Assembly (NCBI GenBank): GCA_964019165.1
Contig: OZ025273.1
Coordinates: 14,676,714 to 14,740,713 of the forward strand
Direction: 5' to 3'
Source of the DNA: Mastigias papua
Taxonomy: Eukaryota > Cnidaria > Scyphozoa > Rhizostomeae > Mastigiidae
Length of the DNA stretch: 64,000 nucleotides
Position 1 is the stretch's first letter; each line of letters starts with the position of its first letter. Made by a program: the position numbers and the translations under genes. The notes below the pieces were generated by a model that was not told the origin of the DNA, did no database searches, and was given only the letters and a program-made list of their open reading frames with translations. This document shows positions 1 through 12,580 of this stretch, one piece after another.

Positions 1-370
1 TCATATTATAAATGCTAGATTCACTGTAGAAATATGCTTAGATTATGTTTTGGAGCTATGACACACGTACTTATAGTGATTGTAGGCCTTGCATAGTATT
101 GTCAGTTATGCCACATCTAAAGCACTCTAAAGCTGTATATAGTGTAAAAACACAGACTAAGGTTAATTTGAGTAGGAAACATTGGCTAAACTACTGGCAT
201 CGGTGCAAGCATAGATGTAAAAGACGTTTACTGCATGACATTGACGCACTTGCACTCAAATTCAATCATACAACAGTATATGCACACATTGTGATTGCTT
301 GTTATGGGCCTAAATACGTATGTGTGCAAAGTCTGACAATACAGCAATGACCACTGATCTGATGGTCATA
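1..370. repeat. Reference satellite monomer m1 (type A)
   Basis: This copy is used here as the numbering reference. Positions where copies differ include 2 (TGAT/TCAT), 14-20, 52-54 (GGAGC/AAAGC/TGAGC), 60-62 (TATGACAC/TATGATAC/TATAATAC), 73 (TATAG/TAAAG), 88 (GCCTT/GCATT), 107-112, 124-130 (CTCTAAAG/CTTGACAG/CTTTAAAG), 168 (AATTTG/AATATG), 178-184 (CATTGGCT/GATTGACT), 229-231, 246-253, 277-283 (GTATATGCA/GCATATGAA), 300-308 (GTTATGGGCC/GTTGTAGGCC/TTTGACTGGCC) and 334-339 (TGACAAT/TCACATT). Type A is marked by GTTATGCC near 105, GGTTAATTTG near 161 and a TTTACTG tail near 227. It recurs as m6, m10, m24, m36, m41 and m45, with related copies m38, m43, m98, m101, m114 and m123. Confidence 0.95.
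347..369. other. Inverted repeat (hairpin) at the monomer junction
   Basis: ATGACCA at 347-353 and TGGTCAT at 363-369 are perfect reverse complements around the 9-base loop CTGATCTGA. The same 7-bp stem spans almost every monomer junction. Some copies weaken it at the loop side: ATGACCG in many copies after 50.6 kb, ATGACTA at about 41.8 and 45.1 kb, and GATAGTCAT at about 4.4, 6.3, 9.6 and 59.9 kb. It is the clearest short dyad in the unit. Whether it forms or binds anything cannot be told from sequence. Confidence 0.75.
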
Positions 371-3300
371 TGATATTATAAATGCTAGATTCACTGTAGA
401 AATATGCTTAGATTATGTTTTGGAGCTATGATACACGTACTTAAAGTGATTGTAGGCCTTGCATAGTATTGTCAGTTTTGCCACATCTAAAGCACTTGAC
501 AGCTGTATATAGTGTAAAAACACAGACTAAGGCTAATTTGAGTAGGAAAGATTGACTAAACTACTGGCATCGGTGCAAGCATAGATGTAAAAGACGTTTA
601 ATGCATGACATTGACGTACTTCAACTCAAATTCAATCATACAACAGTACATGCACACATTGTGATTGCTTTTGACTGGCCTAAATACGTATGTGTGCAAA
701 GTCTGACAATACAGCAATGACCACTGATCTGATGGTCATATGATATTATAAATGCTAGATTCACTGTAGAAATATGCTTAGATTATGTTTTGGAGCTATG
801 ACACACGTACTTATAGTGATTGTAGGCATTGCATAGTATTGTCAGTTTTGCCACATCTAAAGCACTCTAAAGCTGTATATTGTGTAAAAACACAGACTAA
901 GGCTAATTTGAGTAGGAAAGATTGACTAAACTACTGGCATCGGTGCAAGCATAGATGTAAAAGACGTTTAATGCATGACATTGACGCACTTCCACTCAAA
1001 TTCAATCATACACCAGTATATGCACACATTGTGATTGCTTGTTATGGGCCTAAATACGTATGTGTGCAAAGTCTGACAATACAGCAATGACCACTGATCT
1101 GATGGTCATATGAGATTATAAATGCTAGATTCACTGTAGAAATATGCTTAGATTATGTTTTGGAGCTATGATACACGTACTTAAAGTGATTGTAGGCCTT
1201 GCATAGTATTGTCAGTTTTGCCACATCTAAAGCACTCTAAAGCTGTATATAGTGTAAAAACACAGACTAAGGCTAATTTGAGTAGGAAAGATTGACTAAA
1301 CTACTGGCATCGGTGCAAGCATAGATGTAAAAGACGTTTAATGCATGACATTGACGTACTTCAACTCAAATTCAATCATACAACAGTACATGCACACATT
1401 GTGATTGCTTTTGACTGGCCTAAATACGTATGTGTGCAAAGTCTGACAATACAGCAATGACCACTGATCTGATGGTCATATGATATTATAAATGCTAGAT
1501 TCACTGTAGAAATATGCTTAGATTATGTTTTGGAGCTATAATACACGTACTTATAGTGATTGTAGGCCTTGCATAGTATTGTCAGTTTTGCCACATGTAA
1601 AGCACTTGACAGCTGTATATTGTGTAAAAACACGGACTAAGGCTAATATGAGTAGGAAACATTGGCTAAACTACTGGCATCGGTGCAAGCATAGATGTAA
1701 AAGACGTTTCATGCATGACATTGACGCACTTCCACTCAAAGTCAATCATACAACAGTATATGCACATATTGTGATTGCTTGTTGTAGGCCTAAATACGTA
1801 TGTGTGCAAAGTCTGACAATACAGCAATGACCACTGATCTGATGGTCATATGATATTATAAATGCTAGATTCACTGTAGAAATATGCTTAGATTATGTTT
1901 TGGAGCTATGACACACGTACTTATAGTGATTGTAGGCCTTGCATAGTATTGTCAGTTATGCCACATCTAAAGCACTCTAAAGCTGTATATAGTGTAAAAA
2001 CACAGACTAAGGTTAATTTGAGTAGGAAACATTGGCTAAACTACTGGCATCGGTGCAAGCATAGATGTAAAAGACGTTTACTGCATGACATTGACGCACT
2101 TGCACTCAAATTCAATCATACAACAGTATATGCACACATTGTGATTGCTTGTTATGGGCCTAAATACGTATGTGTGCAAAGTCTGACAATACAGCAATGA
2201 CCACTGATCTGATGGTCATATGATATTATAAATGCTAGATTCACTGTAGAAATATGCTTAGATTATGTTTTGGAGCTATGATACACGTACTTAAAGTGAT
2301 TGTAGGCATTGCATAGTATTGTCAGTTTTGCCACATCTAAAGCACTTGACAGCTGTATATAGTGTAAAAACACAGACTAAGGCTAATTTGAGTAGGAAAG
2401 ATTGACTAAACTACTGGCATCGGTGCAAGCATAGATGTAAAAGACGTTTAATGCATGACATTGACGCACTTCCACTCAAATTCAATCATACACCAGTATA
2501 TGCACACATTGTGATTGCTTGTTATGGGCCTAAATACGTATGTGTGCAAAGTCTGACAATACAGCAATGACCACTGATCTGATGGTCATATGATATTATA
2601 AATGCTAGATTCACTGTAGAAATATGCTTAGATTATGTTTTGGAGCTATGATACACGTACTTAAAGTGATTGTAGGCCTTGCATAGTATTGTCAGTTTTG
2701 CCACATCTAAAGCACTCTAAAGCTGTATATAGTGTAAAAACACAGACTAAGGCTAATTTGAGTAGGAAAGATTGACTAAACTACTGGCATCGGTGCAAGC
2801 ATAGATGTAAAAGACGTTTAATGCATGACATTGACGTACTTCAACTCAAATTCAATCATACAACAGTACATGCACACATTGTGATTGCTTTTGACTGGCC
2901 TAAATACGTATGTGTGCAAAGTCTGACAATACAGCAATGACCACTGATCTGATGGTCATATGATATTATAAATTCTAGATTCACTGTAGAAATATGCTTA
3001 GATTATGTTTTGGAGCTATAATACACGTACTTATAGTGATTGTAGGCCTTGCATAGTATTGTCAGTTTTGCCACATGTAAAGCACTTGACAGCTGTATAT
3101 TGTGTAAAAACACGGACTAAGGCTAATATGAGTAGGAAACATTGGCTAAACTACTGGCATCGGTGCAAGCATAGATGTAAAAGACGTTTAATGCATGACA
3201 TTGACGAACTTGCACTCAAAGTCAATCATACAACAGTATATGCACATATTGTGATTGCTTGTTGTAGGCCTAAATACGTATGTGTGCAAAGTCTGACAAT

Positions 3301-3700
3301 ACAGCAATGACCACTGATCTGATGGTCATATCATATTATAAATGCTAGATTCACTGTAGAAATATGCTTAGATTATGTTTTGGAGCTATGACACACGTAC
3401 TTATAGTGATTGTAGGCCTTGCATAGTATTGTCAGTTATGCCACATCTAAAGCACTCTAAAGCTGTATATAGTGTAAAAACACAGACTAAGGTTAATTTG
3501 AGTAGGAAACATTGGCTAAACTACTGGCATCGGTGCAAGCATAGATGTAAAAGACGTTTACTGCATGACATTGACGCACTTGCACTCAAATTCAATCATA
3601 CAACAGTATATGCACACATTGTGATTGCTTGTTATGGGCCTAAATACGTATGTGTGCAAAGTCTGACAATACAGCAATGACCACTGATCTGATGGTCATA

Positions 3701-5550
3701 TGATATTATAAATGCTAGATTCACTGTAGAAATATGCTTAGATTATGTTTTGGAGCTATGATACACGTACTTAAAGTGATTGTAGGCATTGCATAGTATT
3801 GTCAGTTTTGCCACATCTAAAGCACTTGACAGCTGTATATAGTGTAAAAACACAGACTAAGGCTAATTTGAGTAGGAAAGATTGACTAAACTACTGGCAT
3901 CGATGCAAGCATAGATGTAAAAGACGTTTAATGCATGACATTGACGTACTTCCACTCAAATTCAATCATACAACAGTATATGCACACATTGGGATTGCTT
4001 TTGACTGGCCTAAATACGTATGTGTGCAAAGTCTGACAATACAGCAATGACCACTGATCTGATGGTCATATGATATTATAAATGCTAGATTCACTGTAGA
4101 AATATGCTTAGATTATGTTTTGGAGCTATGACACACGTACTTATAGTGATTGTAGGCATTGCATAGTATTGTCAGTTTTGCCACATGTAAAGCACTTTCA
4201 AGCTGTGTATAGTGTAAAAACACAGACTAAGGCTAATTTGAGTAGGAATCAGTAGCTAAACTACTGGCATCGGTGCAAGCATAGATGTAAAAGACGTTTA
4301 TTGCATGACTTTGACGCACTTGCACTCAAATTCAATCATACAACAGTATATGCACACATTGTGATTGCTTGTTATGGGCCTAAATACGTATGTGTGCAAA
4401 GTCTGACAATACAGCAATGACCACTGATCTGATAGTCATATGATATTATAAATGCTAGATTCACTGTAGAAATATGCTTAGATTATGTTTTGGAGCTATG
4501 ACACACGTACCTATAGTGATTGTAGGCATTGCATAGTATTGTCAGTTTTGCCACATCTAAAGCACTTTAAAGCTGTATATAGTGTAAAAACACAGACTAA
4601 GGCTAATTTGAGTAGGAAAGATTGACTAAACTACTGGCATCGGTACAAGCATAGATGTAAAAGACGTTTCATGCATGACATTGACGTACTTCAACTCAAA
4701 TTCAATCATACAACAGCATATGAACACATTGTGATTGCTTGTTGTAGGCCTTAATACGTATGTGTGCAAAGTCTGACAATACAGCAATGACCACTGATCT
4801 GATGGTCATATGATATTATACATGCTAGATTCACTGTAGAAATATGCTTAGATTATGTTTTGGAGCAATGATACACGTACTTAAAGTGATTGTAGGCCTT
4901 ACATAGTATTGTCAGTTTTGCCACATGTAAAGCACTATCAAGCTGTATATAGTGTAAAAACACAGACTAAGGCTAATTTGAGTAGGAAACATTGGCTAAA
5001 CTACTGGCATCGGTGCAAGCATAGATGTAAAAGACGTTTAATGCATGACATTGACGCACTTGCACTCAAATTCAATCATACAACAGTATATGCACACATT
5101 GTGATTGCTTTTGACTTGCCTAAATACGTATGTGTGCAAAGTCTGACAATACAGCAATGACCACTGATCTGATGGTCATATGATATTATAAATGCTAGAT
5201 TCACTGTAGAAATATGCTTAGATTATGTTTTGGAGCTATGACACACGTGCTTATAGTGATTGTAGGCCTTGCACAGTATTGTCAGTTTTGCCACATCTTA
5301 AGCACTTGAAAGCTGTATATAGTGTAAAAACACAGACTAAGGCTAATATGAGTAGGAAACATTGGCTAAACTACTGGTATCGGTGCAAGCATAGATGTAA
5401 AAGACGTTTAATGCATGACATTGACGTACTTGCACTCAAATTCAATCATACAACAGTATATGCACACATTGTGATTGCTTATTGTAGGCCTAAATACGTA
5501 TGTGTGCAAAGTCTGACAATACAGCAATGACCACTGACCTGATGGTCATA
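3701..5550. repeat. m11-m15: nested 5-monomer unit, copy 1 (1,850 bp)
   Basis: This block is followed directly by a near-perfect copy at 5551-7400. m12-m15 and m17-m20 look identical by eye. m11 and m16 share everything from about position 85 onward but have different heads (GATAC/TAAAG against GACAC/TATAG), which places the recombination junction inside that monomer. Distinctive shared variants are the GCACAGTATTG and CATCTTAAGC changes in m15/m20. Confidence 0.93.
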
Positions 5551-7400
5551 TGATATTATAAATGCTAGATTCACTGTAGAAATATGCTTAGATTATGTTT
5601 TGGAGCTATGACACACGTACTTATAGTGATTGTAGGCATTGCATAGTATTGTCAGTTTTGCCACATCTAAAGCACTTGACAGCTGTATATAGTGTAAAAA
5701 CACAGACTAAGGCTAATTTGAGTAGGAAAGATTGACTAAACTACTGGCATCGATGCAAGCATAGATGTAAAAGACGTTTAATGCATGACATTGACGTACT
5801 TCCACTCAAATTCAATCATACAACAGTATATGCACACATTGGGATTGCTTTTGACTGGCCTAAATACGTATGTGTGCAAAGTCTGACAATACAGCAATGA
5901 CCACTGATCTGATGGTCATATGATATTATAAATGCTAGATTCACTGTAGAAATATGCTTAGATTATGTTTTGGAGCTATGACACACGTACTTATAGTGAT
6001 TGTAGGCATTGCATAGTATTGTCAGTTTTGCCACATGTAAAGCACTTTCAAGCTGTGTATAGTGTAAAAACACAGACTAAGGCTAATTTGAGTAGGAATC
6101 AGTAGCTAAACTACTGGCATCGGTGCAAGCATAGATGTAAAAGACGTTTATTGCATGACTTTGACGCACTTGCACTCAAATTCAATCATACAACAGTATA
6201 TGCACACATTGTGATTGCTTGTTATGGGCCTAAATACGTATGTGTGCAAAGTCTGACAATACAGCAATGACCACTGATCTGATAGTCATATGATATTATA
6301 AATGCTAGATTCACTGTAGAAATATGCTTAGATTATGTTTTGGAGCTATGACACACGTACCTATAGTGATTGTAGGCATTGCATAGTATTGTCAGTTTTG
6401 CCACATCTAAAGCACTTTAAAGCTGTATATAGTGTAAAAACACAGACTAAGGCTAATTTGAGTAGGAAAGATTGACTAAACTACTGGCATCGGTACAAGC
6501 ATAGATGTAAAAGACGTTTCATGCATGACATTGACGTACTTCAACTCAAATTCAATCATACAACAGCATATGAACACATTGTGATTGCTTGTTGTAGGCC
6601 TTAATACGTATGTGTGCAAAGTCTGACAATACAGCAATGACCACTGATCTGATGGTCATATGATATTATACATGCTAGATTCACTGTAGAAATATGCTTA
6701 GATTATGTTTTGGAGCAATGATACACGTACTTAAAGTGATTGTAGGCCTTACATAGTATTGTCAGTTTTGCCACATGTAAAGCACTATCAAGCTGTATAT
6801 AGTGTAAAAACACAGACTAAGGCTAATTTGAGTAGGAAACATTGGCTAAACTACTGGCATCGGTGCAAGCATAGATGTAAAAGACGTTTAATGCATGACA
6901 TTGACGCACTTGCACTCAAATTCAATCATACAACAGTATATGCACACATTGTGATTGCTTTTGACTTGCCTAAATACGTATGTGTGCAAAGTCTGACAAT
7001 ACAGCAATGACCACTGATCTGATGGTCATATGATATTATAAATGCTAGATTCACTGTAGAAATATGCTTAGATTATGTTTTGGAGCTATGACACACGTGC
7101 TTATAGTGATTGTAGGCCTTGCACAGTATTGTCAGTTTTGCCACATCTTAAGCACTTGAAAGCTGTATATAGTGTAAAAACACAGACTAAGGCTAATATG
7201 AGTAGGAAACATTGGCTAAACTACTGGTATCGGTGCAAGCATAGATGTAAAAGACGTTTAATGCATGACATTGACGTACTTGCACTCAAATTCAATCATA
7301 CAACAGTATATGCACACATTGTGATTGCTTATTGTAGGCCTAAATACGTATGTGTGCAAAGTCTGACAATACAGCAATGACCACTGACCTGATGGTCATA
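5551..7400. repeat. m16-m20: nested 5-monomer unit, copy 2
   Basis: Second copy of the 1,850-bp block, directly adjacent to the first. m21 (7401-7770) repeats m16 once more before the pattern jumps back to m8-type sequence at 7771. The duplication therefore ended, or was later cut, one monomer into a third copy. Confidence 0.93.
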
Positions 7401-7770
7401 TGATATTATAAATGCTAGATTCACTGTAGAAATATGCTTAGATTATGTTTTGGAGCTATGACACACGTACTTATAGTGATTGTAGGCATTGCATAGTATT
7501 GTCAGTTTTGCCACATCTAAAGCACTTGACAGCTGTATATAGTGTAAAAACACAGACTAAGGCTAATTTGAGTAGGAAAGATTGACTAAACTACTGGCAT
7601 CGATGCAAGCATAGATGTAAAAGACGTTTAATGCATGACATTGACGTACTTCCACTCAAATTCAATCATACAACAGTATATGCACACATTGGGATTGCTT
7701 TTGACTGGCCTAAATACGTATGTGTGCAAAGTCTGACAATACAGCAATGACCACTGATCTGATGGTCATA

Positions 7771-10360
7771 TGATATTATAAATGCTAGATTCACTGTAGA
7801 AATATGCTTAGATTATGTTTTGGAGCTATGATACACGTACTTAAAGTGATTGTAGGCCTTGCATAGTATTGTCAGTTTTGCCACATCTAAAGCACTCTAA
7901 AGCTGTATATAGTGTAAAAACACAGACTAAGGCTAATTTGAGTAGGAAAGATTGACTAAACTACTGGCATCGGTGCAAGCATAGATGTAAAAGACGTTTA
8001 ATGCATGACATTGACGTACTTCAACTCAAATTCAATCATACAACAGTACATGCACACATTGTGATTGCTTTTGACTGGCCTAAATACGTATGTGTGCAAA
8101 GTCTGACAATACAGCAATGACCACTGATCTGATGGTCATATGATATTATAAATTCTAGATTCACTGTAGAAATATGCTTAGATTATGTTTTGGAGCTATA
8201 ATACACGTACTTATAGTGATTGTAGGCCTTGCATAGTATTGTCAGTTTTGCCACATGTAAAGCACTTGACAGCTGTATATTGTGTAAAAACACGGACTAA
8301 GGCTAATATGAGTAGGAAACATTGGCTAAACTACTGGCATCGGTGCAAGCATAGATGTAAAAGACGTTTAATGCATGACATTGACGAACTTGCACTCAAA
8401 GTCAATCATACAACAGTATATGCACATATTGTGATTGCTTGTTGTAGGCCTAAATACGTATGTGTGCAAAGTCTGACAATACAGCAATGACCACTGATCT
8501 GATGGTCATATCATATTATAAATGCTAGATTCACTGTAGAAATATGCTTAGATTATGTTTTGGAGCTATGACACACGTACTTATAGTGATTGTAGGCCTT
8601 GCATAGTATTGTCAGTTATGCCACATCTAAAGCACTCTAAAGCTGTATATAGTGTAAAAACACAGACTAAGGTTAATTTGAGTAGGAAACATTGGCTAAA
8701 CTACTGGCATCGGTGCAAGCATAGATGTAAAAGACGTTTACTGCATGACATTGACGCACTTGCACTCAAATTCAATCATACAACAGTATATGCACACATT
8801 GTGATTGCTTGTTATGGGCCTAAATACGTATGTGTGCAAAGTCTGACAATACAGCAATGACCACTGATCTGATGGTCATATGATATTATAAATGCTAGAT
8901 TCACTGTAGAAATATGCTTAGATTATGTTTTGGAGCTATGATACACGTACTTAAAGTGATTGTAGGCATTGCATAGTATTGTCAGTTTTGCCACATCTAA
9001 AGCACTTGACAGCTGTATATAGTGTAAAAACACAGACTAAGGCTAATTTGAGTAGGAAAGATTGACTAAACTACTGGCATCGATGCAAGCATAGATGTAA
9101 AAGACGTTTAATGCATGACATTGACGTACTTCCACTCAAATTCAATCATACAACAGTATATGCACACATTGGGATTGCTTTTGACTGGCCTAAATACGTA
9201 TGTGTGCAAAGTCTGACAATACAGCAATGACCACTGATCTGATGGTCATATGATATTATAAATGCTAGATTCACTGTAGAAATATGCTTAGATTATGTTT
9301 TGGAGCTATGACACACGTACTTATAGTGATTGTAGGCATTGCATAGTATTGTCAGTTTTGCCACATGTAAAGCACTTTCAAGCTGTGTATAGTGTAAAAA
9401 CACAGACTAAGGCTAATTTGAGTAGGAATCAGTAGCTAAACTACTGGCATCGGTGCAAGCATAGATGTAAAAGACGTTTATTGCATGACTTTGACGCACT
9501 TGCACTCAAATTCAATCATACAACAGTATATGCACACATTGTGATTGCTTGTTATGGGCCTAAATACGTATGTGTGCAAAGTCTGACAATACAGCAATGA
9601 CCACTGATCTGATAGTCATATGATATTATAAATGCTAGATTCACTGTAGAAATATGCTTAGATTATGTTTTGGAGCTATGACACACGTACCTATAGTGAT
9701 TGTAGGCATTGCATAGTATTGTCAGTTTTGCCACATCTAAAGCACTTTAAAGCTGTATATAGTGTAAAAACACAGACTAAGGCTAATTTGAGTAGGAAAG
9801 ATTGACTAAACTACTGGCATCGGTACAAGCATAGATGTAAAAGACGTTTCATGCATGACATTGACGTACTTCAACTCAAATTCAATCATACAACAGCATA
9901 TGAACACATTGTGATTGCTTGTTGTAGGCCTTAATACGTATGTGTGCAAAGTCTGACAATACAGCAATGACCACTGATCTGATGGTCATATGATATTATA
10001 CATGCTAGATTCACTGTAGAAATATGCTTAGATTATGTTTTGGAGCAATGATACACGTACTTAAAGTGATTGTAGGCCTTACATAGTATTGTCAGTTTTG
10101 CCACATGTAAAGCACTATCAAGCTGTATATAGTGTAAAAACACAGACTAAGGCTAATTTGAGTAGGAAACATTGGCTAAACTACTGGCATCGGTGCAAGC
10201 ATAGATGTAAAAGACGTTTAATGCATGACATTGACGCACTTGCACTCAAATTCAATCATACAACAGTATATGCACACATTGTGATTGCTTTTGACTTGCC
10301 TAAATACGTATGTGTGCAAAGTCTGACAATACAGCAATGACCACTGATCTGATGGTCATA
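7771..10360. repeat. m22-m28: 14-monomer unit, partial second copy
   Basis: Repeats m8-m14 (2591-5180) in order at an exact 5,180-base offset, including the AATTCTAGA monomer (8141), type A with the TCAT start (8511), the GGGATTG monomer (8881), the GAATCAGTAGCT monomer (9251) and the GAGCAATG monomer (9991). Correspondence stops at 10360. m29 resembles m5 instead of m15, so the copy contains half of the unit. Confidence 0.92.
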
Positions 10361-12580
10361 TGATATTATAAATGCTAGATTCACTGTAGAAATATGCTTA
10401 GATTATGTTTTGGAGCTATAATACACGTACTTATAGTGATTGTAGGCCTTGCATAGTATTGTCAGTTTTGCCACATGTAAAGCACTTGACAGCTGTATAT
10501 TGTGTAAAAACACGGACTAAGGCTAATATGAGTAGGAAACATTGGCTAAACTACTGGCATCGGTGCAAGCATAGATGTAAAAGACGTTTCATGCATGACA
10601 TTGACGCACTTCCACTCAAAGTCAATCATACAACAGTATATGCACATATTGTGATTGCTTGTTGTAGGCCTAAATACGTATGTGTGCAAAGTCTGACAAT
10701 ACAGCAATGACCACTGATCTGATGGTCATATGATATTATAAATGCTAGATTCACTGTAGAAATATGCTTAGATTATGTTTTGGAGCTATGACACACGTAC
10801 TTATAGTGATTGTAGGCCTTGCATAGTATTGTCAGTTTTGCCACATCTAAAGCACTTTAAAGCTACATATAGTGTAAAACAACAGACTAAGGCTAATTTG
10901 AGTAGGAAACATTGGCTTAACTACTGGCATCGGTACAAGCATAGATGTAAAAGACGTTTCATGCATAACATTGACGTACTTCAACTCAAATTCAATCATA
11001 CAACAGCATATGAACACATTGTGATTGCTTGTTGTAGGCCTTAATACCTATGTGTGCAAAGTCTGACAATACAGCAATGACCACTGATCTGATGGTCATA
11101 TGATATTATAAATGCTAGATTCACTGTAGAAATATGCTTAGATTATGTTTTGGAGCAATGATACACGTACTTAAAGTGATTGTAGACCTTACATAGTATT
11201 GTCAGTTTTGCCACATGTAAAGCACTATCAAGCTGTATATAGTGTAAAAACACAGACTAAGGCTAATTTGAGTAGGAAAGATAGGCTAAACTACTGGCAT
11301 CGGTGCAAGCATAGATGTAAAAGGCGTTTAATGCATGACATTGACGCACTTCCACTCAAATTCAATCATACAACAGTATATGCACACATTGTGATTGCTT
11401 TTGACTTGCCTAAATACGTATGTGTGCAAAGTCTGACAATACAGCAATGACCACTGATCTGATGGTCATATGATATTATAAATGCTAGATTCACTGTAGA
11501 AATATGCTTAGATTATGTTTTGGAGCTATAATACACGTACTTATAGTGATTGTAGGCCTTGCATAGTATTGTCAGTTTTGCCACATGTAAAGCACTTGAC
11601 AGCTGTATATTGTGTAAAAACACGGACTAAGGCTAATATGAGTAGGAAACATTGGCTAAACTACTGGCATCGGTGCAAGCATAGATGTAAAAGACGTTTA
11701 CTGCATGACATTGACGCACGTGCACTCAAATTCAATCATACAACAGTATATGCACACATTGTGATTGCTTGTTATGGGCCTAAATACGTATGTGTGCAAA
11801 GTCTGACAATACAGCAATGACCACTGATCTGATGGTCATATCATATTATAAATGCTAGATTCACTGTAGAAATATGCTTAGATTATGTTTTGGAGCTATG
11901 ATACACGTACTTAAAGTGATTGTAGGCCTTGCATAGTATTGTCAGTTTTGCCACATCTAAAGCACTTGACAGCTGTATATAGTGTAAAAACACAGACTAA
12001 GGCTAATTTGAGTAGGAAAGATTGACTAAACTACTGGCATCGGTGCAAGCATAGATGTAAAAGACGTTTAATGCATGACATTGACGTACTTCAACTCAAA
12101 TTCAATCATACAACAGTATATGCACACATTGTGATTGCTTATTGTAGGCCTAAATACGTATGTGTGTAAAGTCTGACAATACAGCAATGACCACTGATCT
12201 GATGGTCATATGATATTATAAATGCTAGATTCACTGTAGAAATATGCTTAGATTATGTTTTGGAGCTATGACACACGTGCTTATAGTGCTTGTAGGCCTT
12301 GCATAGTATTGTCAGTTTTGCTACATGTAAAGCACTTTAAAGTTGTATATAGTGTAAACACACAGACTAAGGCTAATTTGAGTAAGTAACATTGGCTAAA
12401 CTACTGGCATCGGTGCAACCATAGATGTAAAAGTCATTTACTGCATGACATTGACGTACTTCCACTCAAATTCAATCATACAACAGTATATGCACACATT
12501 GTGATTGCTTGTTATGGGCCTAAATACTTATGTGTCCAAAGTCTGACAATACAGCAATGACAACTGATCTGATGGTCATA
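10361..12580. repeat. m29-m34: transitional mosaic monomers
   Basis: m29 matches m5. m30 and m31 are diverged relatives of m13 and m14: m30 has CTACATATAG and GCATAACATT, m31 has GTAGACCTTACATAG and AAAGGCG. m32 joins a TATAATAC head to a type A tail. m34 has its own set of changes: ACGTGCTTATAGTGCT, TTGCTACATG, AGTAAGTAAC, GCAACCATAG and AAAGTCATTTACTG. Most of that set returns in m48, exactly 14 monomers (5,180 bp) later. Confidence 0.85.

Larger units (their letters stand above)
1..2590. repeat. m1-m7: left-edge mixed monomers
   Basis: Seven monomers of four alternating kinds. m1 and m6 are type A. m2 and m4 carry GATAC/TAAAG heads, a GATTGACT centre and a TTTGACTGG tail. m3 and m7 carry the CACCAGTATATGCA tail, which has a single-base change from CAACAG. 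m5 carries the TATAATAC head with CACGGACT and GTCAATC. Type A spacing is 5 monomers (m1 to m6) and then 4 (m6 to m10), so the HOR is irregular here. m2 and m7 share a head but have different tails, which suggests exchange inside the monomer. Confidence 0.9.
2591..7770. repeat. m8-m21: 14-monomer higher-order unit, first copy (5,180 bp)
   Basis: Monomers m8 to m14 reappear in the same order at an offset of 5,180 bases (m22 to m28), which makes m8-m21 one full 14-monomer unit. Diagnostic markers repeat in order: AATTCTAGA in m9, type A in m10, CGATGCAAG with GGGATTG in m11, GAATCAGTAGCT with GATAGTCAT in m12, GGCCTTAATACG in m13, and TACATGCTAG with GAGCAATG in m14. By eye I find essentially no differences between the paired monomers, so the duplication looks recent. 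A 5-monomer duplication is nested inside the unit. Confidence 0.92.

Noticed and set aside
45..350. Calling the repeated open frames (101, 83 or 60 codons) protein-coding genes
   Set aside because: They recur with the 370-bp period, and many of the shorter versions start only at TTG codons. Common variants close the frame in most copies, 370 is not a multiple of three, and substitutions do not favour third codon positions by eye. No family resemblance was recognised.
1..370. Identity with rat satellite I, whose published period is also about 370 bp with 92/93-bp subrepeats
   Set aside because: Equal period is weak evidence. I see no four-fold 92/93-bp substructure here, only a possible two-fold one, and I cannot compare sequences without a search. 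A database search with the consensus would settle it.
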